64,000 bases of DNA from Neorhizobium sp. NCHU2750 (GCF_003597675.1 NZ_CP030829.1:248001-312000), one strand, 5' to 3'; shown: positions 1-9,418, numbered from the stretch's first letter. Made by a program: numbers and translations. The notes: generated by a model not told the origin, from the letters alone.

Positions 1-1
1 G

Positions 2-535
2 GAAGGCGAATCGATCATCATCAATGGCGGTACGACGACCTTCCAGATGGTGCATTACATGGCATTGCGCCGGTTGCAGGTGATGACCAATTCCTTTGCC
101 ATCGCCGAGCACCTGGTCAAGCATTCGAAGAACAATGTGACCATACCGGGCGGCACGATCTATCGCGAACAGAGCCTTATCCTGTCGCCTTTCGATAACG
201 ACGCCATTCGCAATTTCTATGCGCGGCGCATCTTCATCGGCGCCCAGGGGATTGGGCAGCTCGGTATCATGGAGCCGGATGCGCTGGTCATCCAGAGCGA
301 GCAGAAGCTGATGCACCAGGCCGAAGAGCTGGTGGTCATGGCCGACTCGTCGAAATTCCAGCGCCGGTCGAGCATGATCCTGTGCCCGCTGGAGAGGGTC
401 ACCACAATCATTACCGATGATGGCATTTCAGAAGACGCCGCGCGAATGGTCGAGGACGCGGGCGTCAAACTGATCATTGCCGGCCAGACAGATGCCGTTC
501 TGACGGACAAGGAGGATACCACGTCGGCCGCGTGA
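2..535 (+). CDS. rhaR: DeoR-family regulator RhaR, C-terminal part (5' end outside window)
   Basis: The reading frame is open from base 2, so the gene starts upstream of the window and only about 177 C-terminal residues are visible. They form the DeoR-type sugar-phosphate sensor domain: a GGTTT loop near the start, then VMTNSF and MADSSKF blocks and a VTTIITDD segment, all typical of this domain. The N-terminal DNA-binding domain is missing from view. It lies 52 bases upstream of rhaS on the same strand, the place of rhaR in the Rhizobium leguminosarum rhamnose locus, where it is known as the negative regulator of rhamnose genes. The gene name rests on this context; the family call rests on the sequence. 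Confidence 0.85.
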   Translation, partial: EGESIIINGGTTTFQMVHYMALRRLQVMTNSFAIAEHLVKHSKNNVTIPGGTIYREQSLILSPFDNDAIRNFYARRIFIGAQGIGQLGIMEPDALVIQSEQKLMHQAEELVVMADSSKFQRRSSMILCPLERVTTIITDDGISEDAARMVEDAGVKLIIAGQTDAVLTDKEDTTSAA

Positions 536-587
536 GGCGTCGGCGGGAGGAAATGCAGACAGTTCAATCTTTGGGAGGAGAATTGAC

Positions 588-1583
588 ATGAAATTTGCGA
601 AGAAACTGGCAATCGGCGTGGCACTTGCCGCCGCCATGATGTCATCGGCGGCGAGCGCCGCCGACATGAAGATCGCGCTCGTGGTGAAATCGCTCGGCAA
701 CGGCTTTTTCGAGGCCGCCAACAAGGGTGCCGAGGAAGCCGCCAAGGAGCTTGGCGGCGTGCAGATCATCTATACCGGACCGACGACGACGACGGCGGAA
801 GGTCAGATCGAAGTCATCAACTCGCTGATCGCCCAGGGTGTCGATGCGATCGCCATCTCGGCCAACGATCCCGACGCCGTCGTGCCGGCACTGAAGAAAG
901 CGGCGCAACGCGGTATCAAGGTAATCTCCTGGGATTCGGGCGTCGCGCCGGCAGGGCGCATCCTGCAGCTCAACCCGTCTTCCAACGCGCTGATCGGCAA
1001 GATGTGCCTGCAGCTCGCCGCCGATCACCTTGAAGGTGGCAAGGGCGATTTTGCCATCCTGTCGGCAACCACCACCTCGACCAACCAGAACATCTGGATC
1101 GGCGAGATGAAGAAGCAGATCAAGGATTTCCCCGGCCTCAACCTGGTGACCACCGTCTATGGCGACGACCTTGCCGACAAGTCCTATCGCGAAGCTCAGG
1201 GCCTTCTTACCTCGCAGCCGAATGTCAAGGTGATCGTCGCCCCGACCACTGTCGGCGTGCTTGCAGCCTCGCAGGCAGTGAAGGACGCCGGCAAGATCGG
1301 CCAGGTCTATGTCACCGGCCTCGGCCTGCCATCGGAAATGGCAGGCGCCATCAAGTCCGGTGCGACCAAGGAATTTGCCATCTGGAACCCGATCGACCTC
1401 GGCTATTCGGCTGCCCAGATTTCCTATCATCTCGTCAAGGGTGACGCTGACGGTAAGCCCGGCTCGGAAATACCGGCCGGACGCATGGGCAAAATCAAGA
1501 TCGGCGAGAACGGCGAGGCCGCCATGGCCGATCCCTTCGTCTACAACGCCAAGAACATCGACCAGTTCTCGAAGATCTTCTGA
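588..1583 (+). CDS. rhaS: Rhamnose ABC transporter, periplasmic substrate-binding protein RhaS
   Basis: This 331-residue protein has a signal peptide (Lys-rich start, hydrophobic stretch, cleavage near ASA at about residue 24) followed by a periplasmic binding protein fold of the sugar family: IALVVKSLGNGFF at the first strand, an AISANDPDAV block and a VISWDSG block. It should bind rhamnose in the periplasm and deliver it to RhaP/RhaQ. The start is supported by a strong GGGAGGAG ribosome site 6-8 bases upstream. It opens the rhaSTPQUK operon, and a hairpin after the gene (1599-1634) may keep its transcript more abundant than the membrane genes. Substrate is inferred from the mutarotase and kinase downstream. 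Confidence 0.88.
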   Translation: MKFAKKLAIGVALAAAMMSSAASAADMKIALVVKSLGNGFFEAANKGAEEAAKELGGVQIIYTGPTTTTAEGQIEVINSLIAQGVDAIAISANDPDAVVPALKKAAQRGIKVISWDSGVAPAGRILQLNPSSNALIGKMCLQLAADHLEGGKGDFAILSATTTSTNQNIWIGEMKKQIKDFPGLNLVTTVYGDDLADKSYREAQGLLTSQPNVKVIVAPTTVGVLAASQAVKDAGKIGQVYVTGLGLPSEMAGAIKSGATKEFAIWNPIDLGYSAAQISYHLVKGDADGKPGSEIPAGRMGKIKIGENGEAAMADPFVYNAKNIDQFSKIF

Positions 1584-1598
1584 TCTCTCCCGAGACCC

Positions 1599-1634
1599 TG
1601 AGGCCCGGTGCTTAAGAGGCGCCGGGCCACCTCA
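1599..1634 (+). terminator. Intercistronic hairpin between rhaS and rhaT
   Basis: GGCCCGG at 1602-1608 pairs perfectly with CCGGGCC at 1622-1628. There is no T-run, so an mRNA-stabilising or partial-attenuation hairpin is more likely than a full terminator. Such hairpins are common after the substrate-binding protein gene in ABC operons. Confidence 0.5.
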
Positions 1635-1658
1635 AGTTTCCAATTGGCAGACATAATC

Positions 1659-3212
1659 ATGACCGTAGTCGAAAAGACGAGGCTAGAGATGCCGCATATC
1701 CAAGATCCGATGCCGGGTGAAAAACCGGCTCCCATCCTGGAAATGCGGGGGATCTCCCAGATTTTTCCGGGCGTCAAAGCGCTGGACGGTGTCAGCATCG
1801 CGCTTTATCCCGGCGAAGTGACGGCACTGATCGGCGAGAACGGTGCCGGCAAATCGACCCTCGTCAAGATCCTCACGGGCATCTATCGCCCCACAGAGGG
1901 CGAGATCGTCATCGACGGCCGGCCGGTCACCTTTTCCAGTCCTCAGGATGCCATCGATGCCGGTGTCACCGCCATCCATCAGGAAACCGTCCTGTTCGAC
2001 GAGCTCTCCGTCGCCGAGAACATATTCCTCGGGCACGCGCCGCGCACCCGCTTCGGTTTCATCGACTGGCGCGTCATGAACCAGCGCTCCGGCGAGTTGA
2101 TGCAGGCGCTCGAAAGCGAAATCGATCCGACGATCCGGCTGAAGGACCTCTCGATCGCCCAGCGCCATCTGGTGGCGATTGCCCGTGCGCTGTCCGTCGA
2201 GGCACGTATCGTGATCATGGACGAGCCGACCGCCGCCCTATCGCGCAAGGAGATCGACGATCTCTTCCATATCGTCGAGGGGCTGAAGAAGCAGGGCAAG
2301 GCGATCCTCTTCATCAGCCACAAGTTCGACGAGGTCTATGAGATTGCCGAGAATTTCGTGGTGTTTCGCGACGGCCGCGCCGTCGGCCATGGCCGGCTTT
2401 CGGAAACACCGCAGGATACGATCGTCCGCATGATGGTCGGGCGGGATGTCGCCAATGTCTTTCCCAAGATCGACGTGGCGATCGGCCAGACGGTTCTTGC
2501 TGTCGAGAACTACTGCCACCCGACGGAATATCGCGACATCTCCCTCGAACTGAAGCGCGGCGAGATCCTCGGCGTCTACGGGTTGATCGGGGCTGGGCGT
2601 TCTGAATTATGCCAGTCCCTCTTCGGGATATCACGCCCGTCTTCGGGCCGGCTAGTGCTGGAAGGCGAGGTCCTCGACATTCGCTCGCCGGGCGATGCGA
2701 TCGCCGCCGGCATCGTCTACGTGCCGGAAGAACGCGGACGCCACGGCCTGGCACTCCCCATGCCGATCTTCCAGAACATGTCGCTGCCCTCGCTTGCCCG
2801 CACCTCACGCTCGGGCTTCCTCAAGGCCGCCAACGAGTTGGCGCTGGCACGCAAATATGCCGAACGGCTCGATCTGCGTGCAGCGGCTCTGTCGGTGCCG
2901 GTCGGCACACTGTCGGGCGGCAACCAGCAGAAGGTGGTGATCGGCAAGTGGCTTGCGACCCTGCCCAAGGTGATCATCCTCGACGAGCCGACCAAGGGCA
3001 TCGATATCGGTTCCAAGGCTGCCGTTCACGGCTTCATCAGCGAACTCGCGTCTGAGGGGCTGTCGATCATCATGGTCTCGTCGGAACTGCCGGAAATTCT
3101 CGGCATGTCGGATCGTGTCCTTGTCATGCGCGAGGGCCTGTCAGCCGGCATTTTCGATCGCGGCCAGCTCAGCGCCGAAATGCTGGTGCGCGCCGCCACC
3201 GGCAATGCGTGA
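1659..3212 (+). CDS. rhaT: Rhamnose ABC transporter, ATP-binding protein RhaT
   Basis: This is a double-ATPase subunit of a carbohydrate ABC importer, about 517 residues, powering RhaP/RhaQ at the inner membrane. The first half carries a Walker A GENGAGKST (about residues 59-67) and a Walker B ending in DEPTAALS. The second half has the degenerate GLIGAGRSE P-loop usual for this family, a signature LSGGNQQK and DEPTKGID. The frame is open from a GTG at 1608, but that lies inside the rhaS-rhaT hairpin. ATG 1659 is given here; ATG 1689 has a better ribosome site (GAGG six bases upstream) and is a real alternative. The ATG of rhaP follows the stop by 9 bases. Confidence 0.87.
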   Translation: MTVVEKTRLEMPHIQDPMPGEKPAPILEMRGISQIFPGVKALDGVSIALYPGEVTALIGENGAGKSTLVKILTGIYRPTEGEIVIDGRPVTFSSPQDAIDAGVTAIHQETVLFDELSVAENIFLGHAPRTRFGFIDWRVMNQRSGELMQALESEIDPTIRLKDLSIAQRHLVAIARALSVEARIVIMDEPTAALSRKEIDDLFHIVEGLKKQGKAILFISHKFDEVYEIAENFVVFRDGRAVGHGRLSETPQDTIVRMMVGRDVANVFPKIDVAIGQTVLAVENYCHPTEYRDISLELKRGEILGVYGLIGAGRSELCQSLFGISRPSSGRLVLEGEVLDIRSPGDAIAAGIVYVPEERGRHGLALPMPIFQNMSLPSLARTSRSGFLKAANELALARKYAERLDLRAAALSVPVGTLSGGNQQKVVIGKWLATLPKVIILDEPTKGIDIGSKAAVHGFISELASEGLSIIMVSSELPEILGMSDRVLVMREGLSAGIFDRGQLSAEMLVRAATGNA

Positions 3213-3221
3213 GGAGAACCG

Positions 3222-4211
3222 ATGAAAAATCTGCTCAGACATCGCGAACTGCTTCTCGTCGGCATCGTCGCCATCATGATTGCCGGTTTCTCGACCCGCG
3301 CTGCAGGCTTTGCCACGCCCGGAAATCTCGCAAACATATTCAACGACACGTCGATCCTGATCATTCTGGCGCTCGGCCAGATGACCGTGATCCTCACCAA
3401 GTCGATCGATCTTTCGGTTGCGGCAAACCTCGCATTCACCGGCATGGCCGTGGCGATGATGGACGCCGCCTATCCCGGCCTGCCTCTGGCGTTGATGGTG
3501 GTTGTCGCGATCGGTCTCGGTGCAGTCCTTGGCGCCATCAACGGCTATCTCGTCTGGGCCCTGCAGATCCCGCCGATCGTCGTCACGCTCGGCACGCTGA
3601 CCATCTACCGCGGCATGGCCTTCGTCCTGTCCGGGGGCGCATGGGTCAATTCCCACCAGATGACCCAGACATTCCTCAACTTCCCGCGCCTGCCGGTTTT
3701 CGGCCTGCCGATACTCTCCTGGATTGCCATCGCCATCCTTCTTATGATGTGGGGGCTTTTGACCCGCACGCCATTCGGACGCTCGGCCTATGCCGTCGGG
3801 GGCAACCCGACAGCCGCCGTCTATGCCGGCGTCGATATCGGCTGGACCCGTTTTCGCGCCTTCGTGTTGTCCGGTGCTCTCGCCGGACTGGCAGGCTATC
3901 TCTGGGTGTCGCGCTATGCGGTTGCCTATGTCGATGTCGCCGCAGGTTTCGAGCTCGATACAGTCGCAGCCTGCGTCATCGGCGGCATTTCGATCGCCGG
4001 CGGTATCGGTTCCGTAGCAGGCGCAGTGCTTGGCGCCCTGTTTCTCGGCGTCATCAAGAATGCGCTGCCGGTCATCGGCATCTCCCCCTTCGCCCAGATG
4101 GCCATTTCCGGCATCGTCATCATCGCGGCGGTCGTCTTCAATGCCCGGGCCGAACGCCGCGCCGGGCGCATCATCCTGAGGGATCGCGGCGCCCCGGAGA
4201 TATCAGCATGA
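3222..4211 (+). CDS. rhaP: Rhamnose ABC transporter permease RhaP
   Basis: This 329-residue polytopic membrane protein belongs to the ribose-type (RbsC-like) permease family, with about eight to ten hydrophobic segments. It shows the family landmarks LALGQMTVILTKSIDLSV near residue 50, a PPIVVTLGT block and an AVGGNPTAA block before the cytoplasmic coupling loop. It pairs with RhaQ to form the transmembrane channel. It overlaps the start of rhaQ by four bases (ATGA), so translation is probably coupled. A longer open frame covering this gene in another phase is a shadow that fuses into rhaQ. Confidence 0.87.
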   Translation: MKNLLRHRELLLVGIVAIMIAGFSTRAAGFATPGNLANIFNDTSILIILALGQMTVILTKSIDLSVAANLAFTGMAVAMMDAAYPGLPLALMVVVAIGLGAVLGAINGYLVWALQIPPIVVTLGTLTIYRGMAFVLSGGAWVNSHQMTQTFLNFPRLPVFGLPILSWIAIAILLMMWGLLTRTPFGRSAYAVGGNPTAAVYAGVDIGWTRFRAFVLSGALAGLAGYLWVSRYAVAYVDVAAGFELDTVAACVIGGISIAGGIGSVAGAVLGALFLGVIKNALPVIGISPFAQMAISGIVIIAAVVFNARAERRAGRIILRDRGAPEISA

Positions 4212-5230
4212 GCGACCTGACAACCGAACACAAGGGCGCCTCGACACATGTCCGCCAGCAGATCCCCGACCGATTGGGGACGCCCGTCAGCCGTCTGCTC
4301 GGCAGCTGGGAAGTGCTGCTCTTCGGCGTGGCGGTAGTGATCTTCATCGCCAACTGCTTCGCCTCCCCTTATTTCCTCAATGCCTGGAACCTGTCGGACG
4401 CCACGTTCAACTTTACCGAAAAGGCGATGATCGCCTTTGCCATGGCGATGCTGGTGATTGCCGGCGAGATCGACCTTTCGGTCGCCGCCATCATCGCGCT
4501 TGCCTCCACCGCCATGGGGGCGGCCGCGCAGATGGGTGTCGATACCGCAGGACTAGTGGCGATCGGCATCGGCGTCGGCCTTGCCTGCGGCGCCATCAAC
4601 GGCGCCCTCGTCTCGGTGTTGAAACTGCCCTCCATCGTCGTCACGATCGGCACGATGAGCCTGTTTCGCGGCATTTCCTACATCGCGCTTGGCGATCAGG
4701 CCTATGGGAATTATCCGGCCGACTTCGCCTATTTCGGCCAGGGCTATGTCGTCTGGGTATTCTCGTTCGAATTCGTTCTCTTCGTCGTGATGGCCGTCAT
4801 TTTCGGTGTCGTTCTGCATGCCACCAATTTCGGCCGACAGATCTTCGTCATCGGCAACAATGAGTTTGCCGCCCGCTTTTCCGGCATCCCGGTCGAGCGG
4901 ATCAAGTTCAAGCTTTTCCTGCTCACCGGCTTGATGTCCGGCATCGCAGCTGTCTGCCTCACGTCGCGGCTCGGCTCCACGCGCCCATCGATCGCGCAGG
5001 GCTGGGAACTCGAAGTGGTGACCATGGTCGTGCTCGGCGGCGTATCCATTCTCGGCGGTGCGGGCACAATCGCGGGTGTCGTCATCGCCGCCTTCGTCAT
5101 GGGCCTCGTCACCTTCGGCCTCGGCCTGCTGAACGTGCCGGGCATCGTCATGTCGATCTTCGTCGGCCTGCTTTTGATCATCACCATTGCCGTTCCCATC
5201 ATCGCGCGCCGTATCCGGGAGATGCGCTGA
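4208..5230 (+). CDS. rhaQ: Rhamnose ABC transporter permease RhaQ
   Basis: This second RbsC-like permease has 340 residues, with a hydrophilic N-terminus of about 35 residues and then multiple membrane segments. The family blocks [22 protein letters not shown] and [13 protein letters not shown] are present. It should dimerise with RhaP in the inner membrane. The frame stays open far upstream (to 3209) because GC-rich rhaP leaves few stops, but ATG 4208 overlaps the rhaP stop by four bases and starts a normal permease. Its stop overlaps the rhaU start by one base. Confidence 0.87.
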   Translation: MSDLTTEHKGASTHVRQQIPDRLGTPVSRLLGSWEVLLFGVAVVIFIANCFASPYFLNAWNLSDATFNFTEKAMIAFAMAMLVIAGEIDLSVAAIIALASTAMGAAAQMGVDTAGLVAIGIGVGLACGAINGALVSVLKLPSIVVTIGTMSLFRGISYIALGDQAYGNYPADFAYFGQGYVVWVFSFEFVLFVVMAVIFGVVLHATNFGRQIFVIGNNEFAARFSGIPVERIKFKLFLLTGLMSGIAAVCLTSRLGSTRPSIAQGWELEVVTMVVLGGVSILGGAGTIAGVVIAAFVMGLVTFGLGLLNVPGIVMSIFVGLLLIITIAVPIIARRIREMR

Positions 5231-5550
5231 TGGAGACGGAGAAATACGCGTTCCGCATGAAGCTCAATCCCGGCATGGAGGCCGAATACAGAAAGCGGCA
5301 TGACGAAATCTGGCCCGAACTCGTCGATCTGCTGCATGAGACCGGTATCAGCGACTACTCGATCTATCTCGACCAGCAGACCGACATTCTGTTTGGTGTG
5401 CTGACGCGGCCGCAAGGTCACGGGATGAAGAGCCTGCGGGATCACCCTGTGATGCAACGCTGGTGGGCACACATGGCCGACATCATGGAGACCAATCCGG
5501 ATAACTCACCGGTCCAGACCGATCTCGTCACCGTGTTTCATCTGCCATGA
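5230..5550 (+). CDS. rhaU: L-rhamnose mutarotase RhaU
   Basis: This 106-residue cytosolic enzyme of the RhaM/RhaU family interconverts alpha- and beta-L-rhamnose pyranose, so that imported sugar is presented as the form the next enzyme uses. The ferredoxin-like fold is recognisable from the [19 protein letters not shown] segment with its conserved His, from SIYLD, and from the C-terminal WWAHMADIM motif with paired Trp and a His. Length matches the family (about 104). It overlaps rhaQ by one base and rhaK by four, so all three are translationally coupled. Confidence 0.93.
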   Translation: METEKYAFRMKLNPGMEAEYRKRHDEIWPELVDLLHETGISDYSIYLDQQTDILFGVLTRPQGHGMKSLRDHPVMQRWWAHMADIMETNPDNSPVQTDLVTVFHLP

Positions 5551-6944
5551 GCCCACCTCGCAAGGTTGCCGTCATCGATATCGGCAAGACCAATGCCAAG
5601 GTTGTCGTGCTCGACTGTGCCCTCAGCAAGGAGATTGCCGAATTCCGCACGGCCAATCGGGTCATCTCCGGCCCGCCCTATCCCCATTTCCATGTCGACG
5701 GCCTGTGGGATTTCATTCTCACATCTCTTGTCGCGCTCGGCCGAGAGCCGGGATTTGATGCGATCTCGATTACCACGCACGGCGCCTGCGCGGTATTGCT
5801 CGATGAAGACGGTGCGCTGGCCCTGCCGGTCCTCGACTACGAGCATCTTTATCCCGAAGAGATCCGGCGCGACTATGCCGCCATCCGGCCTCCCTTCGCC
5901 GAAACCTTCTCTCCGGCACTTGCCGGCGGCCTCAATCTCGGCGCTCAGCTTCATTATCAGAAAACAGCCTTTCCAGCGGCGTTTTCACGCGTCAAGACGA
6001 TCCTGACCTATCCGCAATACTGGGCCTTTCGCCTCACCGGCGTGGCAGCCAACGAGGTGACTTCGCTCGGCTGCCATACCGATCTCTGGTGTCCGCGCGA
6101 CGACCACTATTCGACGCTGGTCGATACACTCGGCCTTCGCGACAGTCTTGCGCCATTGCGCAGCGCCTTCGATGTCCTGGGTTTTGTCACGCCGTATATC
6201 GCGGGAAGGATCGGGGTGCCCGGCGAAGTGCCAGTAGAATGCGGTATTCACGATTCCAATGCCTCGCTGCTGCGTCACCTCATTGGCCGAGAAGGACCGT
6301 TTGCCGTCGTCTCCTCCGGTACCTGGGTGGTCAATTTCGCCGTCGGCGGAGATCTCGATCATCTCGATCCGACGCGTGACACACTTGCCAATGTCGATGC
6401 CTATGGCCGCGCCACTCCGTCCTCGCGTTTCATGGGAGGACGCGAGTTCGAACTGCTGACGGCGGCGCTCGGTCCGCTTGATCAACAGGCGGCGATGTCC
6501 GCCATGCCGGCGGCAATCGCCAGACAGATCATGCTCCTGCCCAATCTGGCGGAGGGGTCCGGTCCGTTTCCCGGCAGGCGTGCGTTCTGGCTGAATGCCG
6601 AGAATGCATCGATCGCCGAACGATGGGCTGCCGCCTGCCTCTATCTGGCATTGATGACCGATACCTGCCTTTGCCTGATCGGAGCCGGTGGCCCCACCCT
6701 GGTCGAAGGGCCGTTTGCCCAGAACCGGGTCGCGCTCGCTGCGCTGGCGGCGCTGCTCGGCCGGGACGTGATTGCGCTGGCGGGAGATACCGGGACGAGC
6801 CAGGGGGCGGCTCTCCTGGCGGGCGCGAGCCCCGCATCGGCGGATGGCGGGGCTCGCGTCGCACCTCTCGCGGCCATCGGCCTCCATGCCTACGCGGATA
6901 GCTGGCGCTCGATATCGGCCCGCCGCGACAAAAAGCGAGCATGA
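5547..6944 (+). CDS. rhaK: FGGY-family sugar kinase RhaK
   Basis: This 465-residue kinase has the two-domain actin-like fold of FGGY carbohydrate kinases: an N-terminal phosphate loop [10 protein letters not shown], a central HDSNAS segment and a VVSSGTWVV block in the second domain, then a C-terminal [12 protein letters not shown] loop. In R. leguminosarum the equivalent RhaK is needed both for rhamnose catabolism and for activity of the rhamnose ABC transporter. No aldolase or isomerase follows here, so the downstream steps must be encoded elsewhere, probably divergently upstream of rhaR. It ends the operon; a hairpin follows at 6961. Confidence 0.87.
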   Translation: MSPPRKVAVIDIGKTNAKVVVLDCALSKEIAEFRTANRVISGPPYPHFHVDGLWDFILTSLVALGREPGFDAISITTHGACAVLLDEDGALALPVLDYEHLYPEEIRRDYAAIRPPFAETFSPALAGGLNLGAQLHYQKTAFPAAFSRVKTILTYPQYWAFRLTGVAANEVTSLGCHTDLWCPRDDHYSTLVDTLGLRDSLAPLRSAFDVLGFVTPYIAGRIGVPGEVPVECGIHDSNASLLRHLIGREGPFAVVSSGTWVVNFAVGGDLDHLDPTRDTLANVDAYGRATPSSRFMGGREFELLTAALGPLDQQAAMSAMPAAIARQIMLLPNLAEGSGPFPGRRAFWLNAENASIAERWAAACLYLALMTDTCLCLIGAGGPTLVEGPFAQNRVALAALAALLGRDVIALAGDTGTSQGAALLAGASPASADGGARVAPLAAIGLHAYADSWRSISARRDKKRA

Positions 6945-6960
6945 CGGATTTGCCGGCGCG

Positions 6961-6982
6961 GTCACGCTCATAATTGCGTGAC
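6961..6982 (+). terminator. Hairpin after rhaK
   Basis: GTCACGC (6961-6967) and GCGTGAC (6976-6982) form a perfect 7-bp stem with an 8-base loop, 16 bases after the rhaK stop. There is no clean T-run, so termination is likely but not certain. Confidence 0.45.
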
Positions 6983-7028
6983 GGGTCTTCCCTCCGTCGA
7001 AGAACCGGTGTTATGTTCCATCCATGAC

Positions 7029-7101
7029 AGGGGCGTCTGGCGCAAGCCGGGCTGAGAAGCACCCTTTGAACCTGAACCAGATCATGCTGGCGGAGGGAGT
7101 C
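7029..7101 (+). promoter_or_regulatory. TPP (thiamine pyrophosphate) riboswitch
   Basis: The leader of the thi operon contains the TPP-aptamer landmarks in the right order: a GGGGCG 5' strand (7030), CTGAGA at 7052-7057, ACCC, GAACCTGA at 7068-7075, and a 3' segment GCGGAGGGA. It sits about 60 bases upstream of thiM, whose product salvages a thiamine precursor, so repression by TPP is the expected control. An ATG inside the aptamer (7024) opens a frame into thiM but is not a credible start. Confidence 0.93.
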
Positions 7102-7138
7102 GTTAGGGCCTTTACGTCATCGTTCGGCCCGTTGCGCC

Positions 7139-7156
7139 TCACCCCGCCAGGGGAGG
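7139..7156 (+). promoter_or_regulatory. Candidate Shine-Dalgarno-sequestering hairpin (riboswitch expression platform)
   Basis: CCCC at 7142-7145 pairs with GGGG at 7150-7153 across a 4-base loop, with C7140-G7155 and U7139-G7156 outside an A-A mismatch. The GGGGAGG strand is the ribosome-binding site of thiM (ATG at 7162). No T-run is present, so control of translation initiation rather than termination is suggested. Confidence 0.5.
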
Positions 7157-7161
7157 AGCAA

Positions 7162-7977
7162 ATGCAAGTCGAAAGCCCCATTCATCCAACACCAGGTGCG
7201 TTGCTCGCGGCGATGCGCGATCGAAATCCGCTCGTTCAGAATATTACAAATTTCGTTGCAATGAACATCGCGGCCAATGTGATGCTCGCCGCCGGCGCCT
7301 CGCCAGCCATGGTTCACGCTACGGAAGAGGCCGGAGAATTTGCCGGAATCGCGGCGGCAGTGACCATCAATATCGGGACCATCTCCCCCGATTTCCTCGC
7401 AGGGATGCTGGAGGCGGCAAAAGCCAGCACTATGGCGGGAAAGCCCTGGATCTTAGACCCTGTTGCCCATTTCGCCACCGCCTACCGGCGAGACGCCATT
7501 GCCCGACTGCTGGATCTTCGACCGACAGTCATTCGCGGCAATGCTTCGGAAATCATCGCTCTGGCCGGTGCGCATTCCAGGGGGCAGGGCGTCGATGCCG
7601 GTGACAGCGTCGCCTCCGCCGAACAGGCCGCCATCGCTCTGGCGACAGAAAGGACCTGCGTTGTCGCTGTTACCGGTGACATCGACTTCGTCACCGATGG
7701 CCAGCGTAAAATCCGCATCCATGGCGGCTCACCACTGATGCCGCAGGTTACCGCACTTGGATGTTCGCTGACTTGCCTTGTCGGCGCTTTCGTTGGTGCA
7801 GCACCGGACACGCCTATCGAGGCAACGGTCGCCGCACTGGCGCTCTTCGCGCTGGCGGGCGAAGGAGCGGCCGAAACGGCACAGGGGCCCGGCAGCTTTC
7901 TTCCCCTATTCCTGGATCGGCTGGCTGCCACGACACCCGACATGCTGGATGCCGGGGCACGGATCGTCAGCGCATGA
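7162..7977 (+). CDS. thiM: Hydroxyethylthiazole kinase ThiM
   Basis: This 271-residue kinase phosphorylates 4-methyl-5-(2-hydroxyethyl)thiazole in thiamine salvage, giving the phosphate used by ThiE. Diagnostic segments are PLVQNITNFVAMNIAANVMLA near the N-terminus, GASPAMVHATEEA, PWILDPVAH, and a VTALGCSLT block carrying the catalytic Cys near the anion hole. ATG 7162 follows a GGGGAGG site and gives the usual length; the upstream in-frame ATG lies in the riboswitch. It overlaps thiE by four bases. Confidence 0.95.
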   Translation: MQVESPIHPTPGALLAAMRDRNPLVQNITNFVAMNIAANVMLAAGASPAMVHATEEAGEFAGIAAAVTINIGTISPDFLAGMLEAAKASTMAGKPWILDPVAHFATAYRRDAIARLLDLRPTVIRGNASEIIALAGAHSRGQGVDAGDSVASAEQAAIALATERTCVVAVTGDIDFVTDGQRKIRIHGGSPLMPQVTALGCSLTCLVGAFVGAAPDTPIEATVAALALFALAGEGAAETAQGPGSFLPLFLDRLAATTPDMLDAGARIVSA

Positions 7978-8609
7978 GGCCGTTCGATCTCTCCCTCTAT
8001 CTTGTCCTCAACCCCGATCTTTGCAGTCCTATCGGCATGGTGGAAACGACGAGGCTTGCCGTCAGGGGCGGCGCCACGCTGGTCCAGCTGCGCGACAAGC
8101 ATGCGACGACCGAACAGATGATTGCCACCGGCCGGCTGCTGAAAGCGGTGCTTTCCGGCACCGGCGTTCCGCTGATCGTCAATGACGATGTCGAGGCCGC
8201 AATCGCCATCGGCGCAGACGGCGTGCATGTCGGCCAGAGCGATCTGGCGGCGGTGATCACCCGCCAGCGGGTCGGGCCGGACATGATTGTCGGCCTCTCG
8301 GTGGAAACCGAGGATCTGGCTCGCACCATCGATCCGGCGATTGTCGACTATGCCGGCGTCGGCCCCGTCTTCGCCACGGCAACCAAGGCGGATCACGAGG
8401 CACCGATCGGCTTCGACGGGCTCGCCCGCATTGTCGCCGCCGCCCCGGTACCGACCGTCGCCATCGGCGGGCTGAAGACGGCCCATGTAAGATCCGTCCT
8501 CGCGGCCGGCGCAGATGGACTTGCGGTCGTGTCAGCCATCTGCGGAACCGCGTCGCCTGAAGATGCTGCAAGAACCATCCATTACGAAATCCGGAAGGCA
8601 CGCCCATGA
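7974..8609 (+). CDS. thiE: Thiamine-phosphate synthase ThiE
   Basis: This 211-residue TIM-barrel enzyme joins hydroxymethylpyrimidine pyrophosphate and thiazole phosphate to make thiamine monophosphate. The family blocks TLVQLRDKHATTEQM, PLIVNDDVEAA, GADGVHVGQSD, GVGPVFATATK and VAIGGL all appear in order. ATG 7974 overlaps the thiM stop and ATG 8606 of thiD overlaps its own stop, showing a coupled operon. It receives substrates from ThiM and ThiD, so the three genes form a complete salvage path from thiazole alcohol and hydroxymethylpyrimidine. Confidence 0.95.
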   Translation: MRPFDLSLYLVLNPDLCSPIGMVETTRLAVRGGATLVQLRDKHATTEQMIATGRLLKAVLSGTGVPLIVNDDVEAAIAIGADGVHVGQSDLAAVITRQRVGPDMIVGLSVETEDLARTIDPAIVDYAGVGPVFATATKADHEAPIGFDGLARIVAAAPVPTVAIGGLKTAHVRSVLAAGADGLAVVSAICGTASPEDAARTIHYEIRKARP

Positions 8610-9415
8610 CAGTCCGCAATGTTCTTTCAATTGCCGGCTCCGATCCTTCGGGCGGTGCCGGCATACAGGCAGACCTCAAGGCGTTCTCCGCACGCGGCAC
8701 CTATGGCATGGCCGCTCTGACTGCACTGACAGCCCAGAACACCCAAGGCGTGACGGCCGTCCTGCCGCTTCCCGTCGATTTCGTCATCAGTCAGATCGAC
8801 GCCATCCTTGATGACATAAGGGTCGATGCGGTCAAGATCGGAATGATCGCCAATGCGGAAATCGCCGATGCACTCGCCGACCTGCTGGCCCGGCGATGCG
8901 AAGGCATTCCAATTGTCCTGGATCCGGTCATGATGGCCAAGGGCGGCTCACCGCTTCTCGCCCCGACGGCGATCGCTGCCGTCCGGGATCGTCTGGTACC
9001 GCTGGCCACCGTCATGACGCCCAACCTGCCGGAAGCCGCTGCCCTGCTTGGCGAAGCGGAGGCCACGAACCGCGAGGCCATGGCCGATCAGGCAAAGCAG
9101 CTGCACCTCACAGGCCCCGATGCGGTGCTGATCAAGGGCGGCCATCTGGATGGCGGACATAGCCCCGACGTCCTGGCGCAGGCCGCCGGCTTGTCCTGGT
9201 TCGAGGCGCAAAGGGTCGCCACCAGGAACACCCACGGCACCGGGTGCACCCTGTCGAGCGCCATTGCCGCCGAGATCGCCAAGGGTGTGCCCGTCACCGA
9301 CGCCATCACGATCGCCAAGGCCTACCTGACCTGCGCGATCGCTGAAGCCGACAGCCTTTCCGTTGGAAGCGGGCACGGTCCCGTCCACCATTTCATCGAC
9401 CTCTGGAGACAATGA
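8606..9415 (+). CDS. thiD: Hydroxymethylpyrimidine / phosphomethylpyrimidine kinase ThiD
   Basis: This 269-residue ribokinase-fold enzyme phosphorylates hydroxymethylpyrimidine twice to the pyrophosphate used by ThiE. The N-terminal SIAGSDPSGGAGIQADLKAF motif, the MTPNLPEAA block, VLIKGGH and the C-terminal TRNTHGTGCTLSSAIAA anion-hole and catalytic Asp-type region are all typical. It starts within the thiE stop (ATGA). The SDR gene begins 3 bases after its stop. Confidence 0.95.
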   Translation: MTVRNVLSIAGSDPSGGAGIQADLKAFSARGTYGMAALTALTAQNTQGVTAVLPLPVDFVISQIDAILDDIRVDAVKIGMIANAEIADALADLLARRCEGIPIVLDPVMMAKGGSPLLAPTAIAAVRDRLVPLATVMTPNLPEAAALLGEAEATNREAMADQAKQLHLTGPDAVLIKGGHLDGGHSPDVLAQAAGLSWFEAQRVATRNTHGTGCTLSSAIAAEIAKGVPVTDAITIAKAYLTCAIAEADSLSVGSGHGPVHHFIDLWRQ

Positions 9416-9418
9416 AGA

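Noticed and set aside
3209..5230. A 673-codon open frame covering rhaP and rhaQ in one phase
   Set aside because: Its first third is out of frame over the real rhaP gene and gives an Arg/His-rich sequence with no membrane spans. Only the part from ATG 4208 is the permease RhaQ.
7024..7161. Upstream in-frame extension of thiM from ATG 7024
   Set aside because: The ATG lies inside the TPP aptamer and the extra residues do not match the family; ATG 7162 has a strong ribosome site.
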